From positions 372,001 through 436,000 of the forward strand of contig JAJNNQ010000006.1 in the NCBI GenBank assembly GCA_027886175.1: DNA of 64,000 nucleotides, given 5' to 3'. The position numbers and the translations under genes are program-made. The stretch's first letter is position 1, and the number at the start of each line of letters is the position of its first letter. Below are positions 21,520-33,564 of the stretch, in pieces. The stretch comes from Phylloscopus collybita. Its lineage: Eukaryota > Chordata > Aves > Passeriformes > Phylloscopidae. The notes under the pieces are model-generated. The model did no database searches, was not told where the DNA came from, and saw only the letters and a program-made list of their open reading frames with translations.

Positions 21520-24500
21520 TTGTTCTCTGATTTCAAGATTTCGTTCCCTTTCCTGAAAGGAAGACTTTCCTTTCAGGAAAGGGAACGAAATCTTGCGATT
21601 TTAATGAGCATTAATTGGGCAAGCTTCCGTCCATTTCCCTGCACTTCTGGCCACCCCATTCACTTTTATGGTTTTCGCTTGCTTTGGTCATTTTTCCAGG
21701 GGTTTTTTTCCCTTTCATTTCTTAGACATCTTCTCCTATCTCTTGTTTTGCATGGCTTCCCTTCTTTTAGGATTTAAATTGGAGTCATTTTTGGTCAGTC
21801 TTGGCCTTTTTCAGTGGCCCTCAGTTCATCTCCGTCTCTTTGGTGGGAATCACTCCATTTCCAAATTTTCTCGGTTTTTTTCGCTTGCGCTGTTTTGGGT
21901 CATATCTCCTTTCCAGAGGGGTTGTTAGACTTTGTTCTCTGATTTCAAGATTTCGTTCCCTTTCCTGAAAGGAAGACTTTCCTTTCAGGAAAGGGAACGA
22001 AATCTTGCGATTTTAATGAGCATTAATTGGGCAAGCTTCCGTCCATTTCCCTGCACTTCTGGCCACCCCATTCACTTTTATGGTTTTCGCTTGCTTTGGT
22101 CATTTTTCCAGGGGTTTGTTTTCCCTTTCATTTCTTAGACATCTTCTCCTATCTCTTGTTTTGCATGGCTTCCCTTCTTTTAGGATTTAATTGGAGTCTT
22201 TTTTGCTAAGTCTTGGCCTTTTTCAGTGGCCCTCAGTTCATCTCCGTCTCTTTGGTGGGAATCACTCCATTTCCAAATTTTCTCGGTTTTTTTCGCTTGC
22301 GCTGTTTTGGGTCATATCTCCTTTCCAGAGGGGTTGTTAGACTTTGTTCTCTGATTTCAAGATTTCGTTCCCTTTCCTGAAAGGAAGACTTTCCTTTCAG
22401 GAAAGGGAACGAAATCTTGCGATTTTAATGAGCATTAATTGGGCAAGCTTCCGTCCATTTCCCTGCACTTCTGGCCACCCCATTCACTTTTATGGTTTTC
22501 GCTTGCTTTGGTCATTTTTCCATGTTTTTTTTTCCCTTTCATTTCTTAGACATCTTCTCCTATCTCTTGTTTTGCATGGCTTCCCTTCTTTTAGGATTTA
22601 AATTGGAGTCTTTTTTGCTAAGTCTTGGCCTTTTTCAGTGGCCCTCAGTTCATCTCCGTCTCTTTGGTGGGAATCACTCCATTTCCAAATTTTCTCGGTT
22701 TTTTTCGCTTGCGCTGTTTTGGGTCATATCTCCTTTCCAGAGGGGTTGTTAGACTTTGTTCTCTGATTTCAAGATTTCGTTCCCTTTCCTGAAAGGAAGA
22801 CTTTCCTTTCAGGAAAGGGAACGAAATCTTGCGATTTTAATGAGCATTAATTGGGCAAGCTTCCGTCCATTTCCCTGCACTTCTGGCCACCCCATTCACT
22901 TTTATGGTTTTCGCTTGCTTTGGTCATTTTTCCAGGGTTTTTTTTTCCCTTTCATTTCTTAGACATCTTCTCCTATCTCTTGTTTTGCATGGCTTCCCTT
23001 CTTTTAGGATTTAAATTGGAGTCATTTTTGGTCAGTCTTGGCCTTTTTCAGTGGCCCTCAGTTCATCTCCGTCTCTTTGGTGGGAATCACTCCATTTCCA
23101 AATTTTCTCGGTTTTTTTCGCTTGCGCTGTTTTGGGTCATATCTCCTTTCCAGAGGGGTTGGTAGACTTTGTTCTCTGATTTCAAGATTTCGTTCCCTTT
23201 CCTGAAAGGAAGACTTTCCTTTCAGGAAAGGGAACGAAATCTTGCGATTTTAATGAGCATTAATTGGGCAAGCTTCCGTCCATTTCCCTGCACTTCTGGC
23301 CACCCCATTCACTTTTATGGTTTTCGCTTGCTTTGGTCATTTTTCCATGTTTTGTTTTTCCCTTTCATTTCTTAGACATCTTCTCCTATCTCTTGTTTTG
23401 CATGGCTTCCCTTCTTTTAGGATTTAAATTGGAGTCATTTTTGGTCAGTCTTGGCCTTTTTCAGTGGCCCTCAGTTCATCTCCGTCTCTTTGGTGGGAAT
23501 CACTCCATTTCCAAATTTTCTCGGTTTTTTTCGCTTGCGCTGTTTTGGGTCATATCTCCTTTCCAGAGGGGTTGTTAGACTTTGTTCTCTGATTTCAAGA
23601 TTTCGTTCCCTTTCCTGAAAGGAAGACTTTCCTTTCAGGAAAGGGAACGAAATCTTGCGATTTTAATGAGCATTAATTGGGCAAGCTTCCGTCCATTTCC
23701 CTGCACTTCTGGCCACCCCATTCACTTTTATGGTTTTCGCTTGCTTTGGTCATTTTTCCAGGGGTTTTTTTCCCTTTCATTTCTTAGACATCTTCTCCTA
23801 TCTCTTGTTTTGCATGGCTTCCCTTCTTTTAGGATTTAAATTGGAGTCTTTTTTGCTAAGTCTTGGCCTTTTTCAGTGGCCCTCAGTTCATCTCCGTCTC
23901 TTTGGTGGGAATCACTCCATTTCCAAATTTTCTCGTTTTTTTTCGCTTGCGCTGTTTTGGGTCATATCTCCTTTCCAGAGGGGTTGTTAGACTTTGTTCT
24001 CTGATTTCAAGATTTCGTTCCCTTTCCTGAAAGGAAGACTTTCCTTTCAGGAAAGGGAACGAAATCTTGCGATTTTAATGAGCATTAATTGGGCAAGCTT
24101 CCGTCCATTTCCCTGCACTTCTGGCCACCCCATTCACTTTTATGGTTTTCGCTTGCTTTGGTCATTTTTGCAGGGGTTTTTTTTCCCTTTCATTTCTTAG
24201 ACATCTTCTCCTATCTCTTGTTTTGCATGGCTTCCCTTCTTTTAGGATTTAAATTGGAGTCATTTTTGCTAAGTCTTGGCCTTTTTCAGTGGCCCTCAGT
24301 TCATCTCCGTCTCTTTGGTGGGAATCACTCCATTTCCAAATTTTCTCGGTTTTTTTCGCTTGCGCTGTTTTGGGTCATATCTCCTTTCCAGAGGGGTTGT
24401 TAGACTTTGTTCTCTGATTTCAAGATTTCGTTCCCTTTCCTGAAAGGAAGACTTTCCTTTCAGGAAAGGGAACGAAATCTTGCGATTTTAATGAGCATTA

Positions 24501-24820
24501 ATTGGGCAAGCTTCCGTCCATTTCCCTGCACTTCTGGCCACCCCATTCACTTTTATGGTTTTCGCTTGCTTTGGTCATTTTTCCATGGTTTTTTTTTTCC
24601 CTTTCATTTCTTAGACATCTTCTCCTATCTCTTGTTTTGCATGGCTTCCCTTCTTTTAGGATTTAAATTGGAGTCATTTTTGGTCAGTCTTGGCCTTTTT
24701 CAGTGGCCCTCAGTTCATCTCCGTCTCTTTGGTGGGAATCACTCCATTTCCAAATTTTCTCGGTTTTTTTCGCTTGCGCTGTTTTGGGTCATATCTCCTT
24801 TCCAGAGGGGTTGTTAGACT
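21520..24820 (+). repeat. Eight-monomer higher-order block, copy 2
   Basis: Counterpart of 17392-20692. Its right part (from 22756) was duplicated again as the six-monomer unit 22756-27711, so two rounds of amplification overlap here. Confidence 0.8.
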
Positions 24821-25233
24821 TTGTTCTCTGATTTCAAGATTTCGTTCCCTTTCCTGAAAGGAAGACTTTCCTTTCAGGAAAGGGAACAAAATCTTGCGAT
24901 TTTAATGAGCATTAATTGGGCAAGCTTCCGTCCATTTCCCTGCACTTCTGGCCACCCCATTCACTTTTATGGTTTTCGCTTGCTTTGGTCATTTTTCCAT
25001 GTTTTTTTTTTCCCTTTCATTTCTTAGACATCTTCTCCTATCTCTTGTTTTGCATGGCTTCCCTTATTTTAGGATTTAAATTGGAGTCATTTTTGGTCAG
25101 TCTTGGCCTTTTTCAGTGGCCCTCAGTTCATCTCCGTCTCTTTGGTGGGAATCACTCCATTTCCAAATTTTCTCGGTTTTTTTCGCTTGCGCTGTTTTGG
25201 GTCATATCTCCTTTCCAGAGGGGTTGTTAGACT
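22756..25233 (+). repeat. Six-monomer tandem duplication, copy 1 (2478 bp)
   Basis: Six monomers (22756, 23169, 23582, 23994, 24407, 24821) are followed directly by the same six types in the same order. I saw no difference in any of the marker sites compared. Markers include GGTTGGTAGAC, CTCGT8, the mixed haplotype, CCATGG, and GGGAACAAAATC at 24888. Confidence 0.88.
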
Positions 25234-27711
25234 TTGTTCTCTGATTTCAAGATTTCGTTCCCTTTCCTGAAAGGAAGACTTTCCTTTCAGGAAAGGGAAC
25301 GAAATCTTGCGATTTTAATGAGCATTAATTGGGCAAGCTTCCGTCCATTTCCCTGCACTTCTGGCCACCCCATTCACTTTTATGGTTTTCGCTTGCTTTG
25401 GTCATTTTTCCAGGGTTTTTTTTTCCCTTTCATTTCTTAGACATCTTCTCCTATCTCTTGTTTTGCATGGCTTCCCTTCTTTTAGGATTTAAATTGGAGT
25501 CATTTTTGGTCAGTCTTGGCCTTTTTCAGTGGCCCTCAGTTCATCTCCGTCTCTTTGGTGGGAATCACTCCATTTCCAAATTTTCTCGGTTTTTTTCGCT
25601 TGCGCTGTTTTGGGTCATATCTCCTTTCCAGAGGGGTTGGTAGACTTTGTTCTCTGATTTCAAGATTTCGTTCCCTTTCCTGAAAGGAAGACTTTCCTTT
25701 CAGGAAAGGGAACGAAATCTTGCGATTTTAATGAGCATTAATTGGGCAAGCTTCCGTCCATTTCCCTGCACTTCTGGCCACCCCATTCACTTTTATGGTT
25801 TTCGCTTGCTTTGGTCATTTTTCCATGTTTTGTTTTTCCCTTTCATTTCTTAGACATCTTCTCCTATCTCTTGTTTTGCATGGCTTCCCTTCTTTTAGGA
25901 TTTAAATTGGAGTCATTTTTGGTCAGTCTTGGCCTTTTTCAGTGGCCCTCAGTTCATCTCCGTCTCTTTGGTGGGAATCACTCCATTTCCAAATTTTCTC
26001 GGTTTTTTTCGCTTGCGCTGTTTTGGGTCATATCTCCTTTCCAGAGGGGTTGTTAGACTTTGTTCTCTGATTTCAAGATTTCGTTCCCTTTCCTGAAAGG
26101 AAGACTTTCCTTTCAGGAAAGGGAACGAAATCTTGCGATTTTAATGAGCATTAATTGGGCAAGCTTCCGTCCATTTCCCTGCACTTCTGGCCACCCCATT
26201 CACTTTTATGGTTTTCGCTTGCTTTGGTCATTTTTCCAGGGGTTTTTTTCCCTTTCATTTCTTAGACATCTTCTCCTATCTCTTGTTTTGCATGGCTTCC
26301 CTTCTTTTAGGATTTAAATTGGAGTCTTTTTTGCTAAGTCTTGGCCTTTTTCAGTGGCCCTCAGTTCATCTCCGTCTCTTTGGTGGGAATCACTCCATTT
26401 CCAAATTTTCTCGTTTTTTTTCGCTTGCGCTGTTTTGGGTCATATCTCCTTTCCAGAGGGGTTGTTAGACTTTGTTCTCTGATTTCAAGATTTCGTTCCC
26501 TTTCCTGAAAGGAAGACTTTCCTTTCAGGAAAGGGAACGAAATCTTGCGATTTTAATGAGCATTAATTGGGCAAGCTTCCGTCCATTTCCCTGCACTTCT
26601 GGCCACCCCATTCACTTTTATGGTTTTCGCTTGCTTTGGTCATTTTTGCAGGGGTTTTTTTTCCCTTTCATTTCTTAGACATCTTCTCCTATCTCTTGTT
26701 TTGCATGGCTTCCCTTCTTTTAGGATTTAAATTGGAGTCATTTTTGCTAAGTCTTGGCCTTTTTCAGTGGCCCTCAGTTCATCTCCGTCTCTTTGGTGGG
26801 AATCACTCCATTTCCAAATTTTCTCGGTTTTTTTCGCTTGCGCTGTTTTGGGTCATATCTCCTTTCCAGAGGGGTTGTTAGACTTTGTTCTCTGATTTCA
26901 AGATTTCGTTCCCTTTCCTGAAAGGAAGACTTTCCTTTCAGGAAAGGGAACGAAATCTTGCGATTTTAATGAGCATTAATTGGGCAAGCTTCCGTCCATT
27001 TCCCTGCACTTCTGGCCACCCCATTCACTTTTATGGTTTTCGCTTGCTTTGGTCATTTTTCCATGGTTTTTTTTTTCCCTTTCATTTCTTAGACATCTTC
27101 TCCTATCTCTTGTTTTGCATGGCTTCCCTTCTTTTAGGATTTAAATTGGAGTCATTTTTGGTCAGTCTTGGCCTTTTTCAGTGGCCCTCAGTTCATCTCC
27201 GTCTCTTTGGTGGGAATCACTCCATTTCCAAATTTTCTCGGTTTTTTTCGCTTGCGCTGTTTTGGGTCATATCTCCTTTCCAGAGGGGTTGTTAGACTTT
27301 GTTCTCTGATTTCAAGATTTCGTTCCCTTTCCTGAAAGGAAGACTTTCCTTTCAGGAAAGGGAACAAAATCTTGCGATTTTAATGAGCATTAATTGGGCA
27401 AGCTTCCGTCCATTTCCCTGCACTTCTGGCCACCCCATTCACTTTTATGGTTTTCGCTTGCTTTGGTCATTTTTCCATGTTTTTTTTTTCCCTTTCATTT
27501 CTTAGACATCTTCTCCTATCTCTTGTTTTGCATGGCTTCCCTTATTTTAGGATTTAAATTGGAGTCATTTTTGGTCAGTCTTGGCCTTTTTCAGTGGCCC
27601 TCAGTTCATCTCCGTCTCTTTGGTGGGAATCACTCCATTTCCAAATTTTCTCGGTTTTTTTCGCTTGCGCTGTTTTGGGTCATATCTCCTTTCCAGAGGG
27701 GTTGTTAGACT
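25234..27711 (+). repeat. Six-monomer tandem duplication, copy 2 (2478 bp)
   Basis: Monomers 25234, 25647, 26060, 26472, 26885 and 27299 repeat 22756-25233 exactly at the marker sites (GGGAACAAAATC at 27366). This is the cleanest and probably youngest duplication in the window. Confidence 0.88.
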
Positions 27712-28965
27712 TTGTTCTCTGATTTCAAGATTTCGTTCCCTTTCCTGAAAGGAAGACTTTCCTTTCAGGAAAGGGAACGAAATCTTGCGATTTTAATGAG
27801 CATTAATTGGGCAAGCTTCCGTCCATTTCCCTGCACTTCTGGCCACCCCATTCACTTTTATGGTTTTCGCTTGCTTTGGTCATTTTTGCAGGGGTTTTTT
27901 TTCCCTTTCATTTCTTAGACATCTTCTCCTATCTCTTGTTTTGCATGGCTTCCCTTCTTTTAGGATTTAAATTGGAGTCTTTTTTGCTAAGTCTTGGCCT
28001 TTTTCAGTGGCCCTCAGTTCATCTCCGTCTCTTTGGTGGGAATCACTCCATTTCCAAATTTTCTCGGTTTTTTTCGCTTGCGCTGTTTTGGGTCATATCT
28101 CCTTTCCAGAGGGGTTGTTAGACTTTGTTCTCTGATTTCAAGATTTCGTTCCCTTTCCTGAAAGGAAGACTTTCCTTTCAGGAAAGGGAACGAAATCTTG
28201 CGATTTTAATGAGCATTAATTGGGCAAGCTTCCGTCCATTTCCCTGCACTTCTGGCCACCCCATTCACTTTTATGGTTTTCGCTTGCTTTGGTCATTTTT
28301 CCATGTTTTTTTTTTTCCCTTTCATTTCTTAGACATCTTCTCCTATCTCTTGTTTTGCATGGCTTCCCTTCTTTTAGGATTTAAATTGGAGTCTTTTTTG
28401 CTAAGTCTTGGCCTTTTTCAGTGGCCCTCAGTTCATCTCCGTCTCTTTGGTGGGAATCACTCCATTTCCAAATTTTCTCGGTTTTTTTCGCTTGCGCTGT
28501 TTTGGCTCATATCTCCTTTCCAGAGGGGTTGTTAGACTTTGTTCTCTGATTTCAAGATTTCGTTCCCTTTCCTGAAAGGAAGACTTTCCTTTCAGGAAAG
28601 GGAACGAAATCTTGCGATTTTAATGAGCATTAATTGGGCAAGCTTCCGTCCATTTCCCTGCACTTCTGGCCACCCCATTCACTTTTATGGTTTTCGCTTG
28701 CTTTGGTCATTTTTGCAGGGGTTTTTTTTCCCTTTCATTTCTTAGACATCTTCTCCTATCTCTTGTTTTGCATGGCTTCCCTTCTTTTAGGATTTAAATT
28801 GGAGTCTTTTTTGCTAAGTCTTGGCCTTTTTCAGTGGCCCTCAGTTCATCTCCGTCTCTTTGGTGGGAATCACTCCATTTCCAAATTTTCTCGGTTTTTT
28901 TCGCTTGCGCTGTTTTGGGTCATATCTCCTTTCCAGAGGGGTTGTTAGACTTTGTTCTCTGATTT

Positions 28966-29027
28966 CAAGATTTCGTTCCCTTTCCTGAAAGGAAAGTCTT
29001 CCTTTCAGGAAAGGGAACAAAATCTTG
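28966..29027. repeat. Palindrome copy with inverted central spacer
   Basis: The spacer reads AGTC (28995-28998) instead of GACT, its exact reverse complement, while both arms keep their normal order. The right arm also has G to A at 29019. Four separate transitions would be needed to make this by point mutation; one inversion between the arms, or copying from an extruded hairpin, is simpler. It is the only such copy noticed in the window. Confidence 0.85.
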
Positions 29028-32000
29028 CGATTTTAATGAGCATTAATTGGGCAAGCTTCCGTCCATTTCCCTGCACTTCTGGCCACCCCATTCACTTTTA
29101 TGGTTTTCGCTTGCTTTGGTCATTTTTCCAGGGGTTTTTTTTCCCTTTCATTTCTTAGACATCTTCTCCTATCTCTTGTTTTGCATGGCTTCCCTTCTTT
29201 TAGGATTTAAATTGGAGTCTTTTTTGCTAAGTCTTGGCCTTTTTCAGTGGCCCTCAGTTCATCTCCGTCTCTTTGGTGGGAATCACTCCATTTCCAAATT
29301 TTCTCGGTTTTTTTCGCTTGCGCTGTTTTGGGTCATATCTCCTTTCCAGAGGGGTTGTTAGACTTTGTTCTCTGATTTCAAGATTTCGTTCCCTTTCCTG
29401 AAAGGAAGACTTTCCTTTCAGGAAAGGGAACGAAATCTTGCGATTTTAATGAGCATTAATTGGGCAAGCTTCCGTCCATTTCCCTGCACTTCTGGCCACC
29501 CCATTCACTTTTATGGTTTTCGCTTGCTTTGGTCATTTTTCCAGGGGTTTGTTTTCCCTTTCATTTCTTAGACATCTTCTCCTATCTCTTGTTTTGCATG
29601 GCTTCCCTTCTTTTAGGATTTAAATTGGAGTCTTTTTTGCTAAGTCTTGGCCTTTTTCAGTGGCCCTCAGTTCATCTCCGTCTCTTTGGTGGGAATCACT
29701 CCATTTCCAAATTTTCTCGGTTTTTTTCGCTTGCGCTGTTTTGGGTCATATCTCCTTTCCAGAGGGGTTGTTAGACTTTGTTCTCTGATTTCAAGATTTC
29801 GTTCCCTTTCCTGAAAGGAAGACTTTCCTTTCAGGAAAGGGAACGAAATCTTGCGATTTTAATGAGCATTAATTGGGCAAGCTTCCGTCCATTTCCCTGC
29901 ACTTCTGGCCACCCCATTCACTTTTATGGTTTTCGCTTGCTTTGGTCATTTTTCCATGTTTTTTTTTTCCCTTTCATTTCTTAGACATCTTCTCCTATCT
30001 CTTGTTTTGCATGGCTTCCCTTATTTTAGGATTTAAATTGGAGTCATTTTTGGTCAGTCTTGGCCTTTTTCAGTGGCCCTCAGTTCATCTCCGTCTCTTT
30101 GGTGGGAATCACTCCATTTCCAAATTTTCTCGGTTTTTTTCGCTTGCGCTGTTTTGGGTCATATCTCCTTTCCAGAGGGGTTGTTAGACTTTGTTCTCTG
30201 ATTTCAAGATTTCGTTCCCTTTCCTGAAAGGAAGACTTTCCTTTCAGGAAAGGGAACGAAATCTTGCGATTTTAATGAGCATTAATTGGGCAAGCTTCCG
30301 TCCATTTCCCTGCACTTCTGGCCACCCCATTCACTTTTATGGTTTTCGCTTGCTTTGGTCATTTTTGCAGGGGTTTTTTTTCCCTTTCATTTCTTAGACA
30401 TCTTCTCCTATCTCTTGTTTTGCATGGCTTCCCTTCTTTTAGGATTTAAATTGGAGTCTTTTTTGCTAAGTCTTGGCCTTTTTCAGTGGCCCTCAGTTCA
30501 TCTCCGTCTCTTTGGTGGGAATCACTCCATTTCCAAATTTTCTCGGTTTTTTTCGCTTGCGCTGTTTTGGGTCATATCTCCTTTCCAGAGGGGTTGTTAG
30601 ACTTTGTTCTCTGATTTCAAGATTTCGTTCCCTTTCCTGAAAGGAAGACTTTCCTTTCAGGAAAGGGAACGAAATCTTGCGATTTTAATGAGCATTAATT
30701 GGGCAAGCTTCCGTCCATTTCCCTGCACTTCTGGCCACCCCATTCACTTTTATGGTTTTCGCTTGCTTTGGTCATTTTTCCATGTTTTTTTTTTCCCTTT
30801 CATTTCTTAGACATCTTCTCCTATCTCTTGTTTTGCATGGCTTCCCTTCTTTTAGGATTTAAATTGGAGTCATTTTTGGTCAGTCTTGGCCTTTTTCAGT
30901 GGCCCTCAGTTCATCTCCGTCTCTTTGGTGGGAATCACTCCATTTCCAAATTTTCTCGGTTTTTTTCGCTTGCGCTGTTTTGGGTCATATCTCCTTTCCA
31001 GAGGGGTTGTTAGACTTTGTTCTCTGATTTCAAGATTTCGTTCCCTTTCCTGAAAGGAAGACTTTCCTTTCAGGAAAGGGAACGAAATCTTGCGATTTTA
31101 ATGAGCATTAATTGGGCAAGCTTCCGTCCATTTCCCTGCACTTCTGGCCACCCCATTCACTTTTATGGTTTTCGCTTGCTTTGGTCATTTTTCCAGGGGT
31201 TTGTTTTCCCTTTCATTTCTTAGACATCTTCTCCTATCTCTTGTTTTGCATGGCTTCCCTTCTTTTAGGATTTAAATTGGAGTCTTTTTTGCTAAGTCTT
31301 GGCCTTTTTCAGTGGCCCTCAGTTCATCTCCGTCTCTTTGGTGGGAATCACTCCATTTCCAAATTTTCTCGGTTTTTTTCGCTTGCGCTGTTTTGGGTCA
31401 TATCTCCTTTCCAGAGGGGTTGTTAGACTTTGTTCTCTGATTTCAAGATTTCGTTCCCTTTCCTGAAAGGAAGACTTTCCTTTCAGGAAAGGGAACGAAA
31501 TCTTGCGATTTTAATGAGCATTAATTGGGCAAGCTTCCGTCCATTTCCCTGCACTTCTGGCCACCCCATTCACTTTTATGGTTTTCGCTTGCTTTGGTCA
31601 TTTTTGCAGGGGTTTTTTTCCCTTTCATTTCTTAGACATCTTCTCCTATCTCTTGTTTTGCATGGCTTCCCTTCTTTTAGGATTTAAATTGGAGTCTTTT
31701 TTGCTAAGTCTTGGCCTTTTTCAGTGGCCCTCAGTTCATCTCCGTCTCTTTGGTGGGAATCACTCCATTTCCAAATTTTCTCGGTTTTTTTCGCTTGCGC
31801 TGTTTTGGGTCATATCTCCTTTCCAGAGGGGTTGTTAGACTTTGTTCTCTGATTTCAAGATTTCGTTCCCTTTCCTGAAAGGAAGACTTTCCTTTCAGGA
31901 AAGGGAACGAAATCTTGCGATTTTAATGAGCATTAATTGGGCAAGCTTCCGTCCATTTCCCTGCACTTCTGGCCACCCCATTCACTTTTATGGTTTTCGC

Positions 32001-33507
32001 TTGCTTTGGTCATTTTTCCAGGGGGTTTTTTTCCCTTTCATTTCTTAGACATCTTCTCCTATCTCTTGTTTTGCATGGCTTCCCTTATTTTAGGATTTAA
32101 ATTGGAGTCATTTTTGGTCAGTCTTGGCCTTTTTCAGTGGCCCTCAGTTCATCTCCGTCTCTTTGGTGGGAATCACTCCATTTCCAAATTTTCTCGGTTT
32201 TTTTCGCTTGCGCTGTTTTGGGTCATATCTCCTTTCCAGAGGGGTTGTTAGACTTTGTTCTCTGATTTCAAGATTTCGTTCCCTTTCCTGAAAGGAAGAC
32301 TTTCCTTTCAGGAAAGGGAACGAAATCTTGCGATTTTAATGAGCATTAATTGGGCAAGCTTCCGTCCATTTCCCTGCACTTCTGGCCACCCCATTCACTT
32401 TTATGGTTTTCGCTTGCTTTGGTCATTTTTCCAGGGGTTTTTTTTCCCTTTCATTTCTTAGACATCTTCTCCTATCTCTTGTTTTGCATGGCTTCCCTTC
32501 TTTTAGGATTTAAATTGGAGTCTTTTTTGCTAAGTCTTGGCCTTTTTCAGTGGCCCTCAGTTCATCTCCGTCTCTTTGGTGGGAATCACTCCATTTCCAA
32601 ATTTTCTCGGTTTTTTTCGCTTGCGCTGTTTTGGGTCATATCTCCTTTCCAGAGGGGTTGTTAGACTTTGTTCTCTGATTTCAAGATTTCGTTCCCTTTC
32701 CTGAAAGGAAGACTTTCCTTTCAGGAAAGGGAACGAAATCTTGCGATTTTAATGAGCATTAATTGGGCAAGCTTCCGTCCATTTCCCTGCACTTCTGGCC
32801 ACCCCATTCACTTTTATGGTTTTCGCTTGCTTTGGTCATTTTTCCAGGGGTTTTTTTTCCCTTTCATTTCTTAGACATCTTCTCCTATCTCTTGTTTTGC
32901 ATGGCTTCCCTTCTTTTAGGATTTAAATTGGAGTCTTTTTTGCTAAGTCTTGGCCTTTTTCAGTGGCCCTCAGTTCATCTCCGTCTCTTTGGTGGGAATC
33001 ACTCCATTTCCAAATTTTCTCGGTTTTTTTCGCTTGCGCTGTTTTGGGTCATATCTCCTTTCCAGAGGGGTTGTTGGACTTTGTTCTCTGATTTCAAGAT
33101 TTCGTTCCCTTTCCTGAAAGGAAGACTTTCCTTTCAGGAAAGGGAACGAAATCTTGCGATTTTAATGAGCATTAATTGGGCAAGCTTCCGTCCATTTCCC
33201 TGCACTTCTGGCCACCCCATTCACTTTTATGGTTTTCGCTTGCTTTGGTCATTTTTCCATGTTTTTTTTTTCCCTTTCATTTCTTAGACATCTTCTCCTA
33301 TCTCTTGTTTTGCATGGCTTCCCTTATTTTAGGATTTAAATTGGAGTCATTTTTGGTCAGTCTTGGCCTTTTTCAGTGGCCCTCAGTTCATCTCCGTCTC
33401 TTTGGTGGGAATCACTCCATTTCCAAATTTTCTCGGTTTTTTTCGCTTGCGCTGTTTTGGGTCATATCTCCTTTCCAGAGGGGTTGTTAGACTTTGTTCT
33501 CTGATTT

Positions 33508-33564
33508 CAAGATTTCGTTCCCTTTCCTGAAAGGAAGACTTTCCTGAAAGGGAACGAAATCTTG
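33508..33564. repeat. Palindrome copy with 5-bp right-arm deletion (1 of 4)
   Basis: TTCAG is missing after GACTTTCCT, leaving a 57-bp element and a 408-bp monomer (33494-33901). Outer 19-bp arms still pair, with a short inner stem and bulge. The right side now contains CTTTCCTGAAAG, the same 12-mer as the left arm in direct orientation. The preceding monomer carries TTATTTTAGG. Confidence 0.85.
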
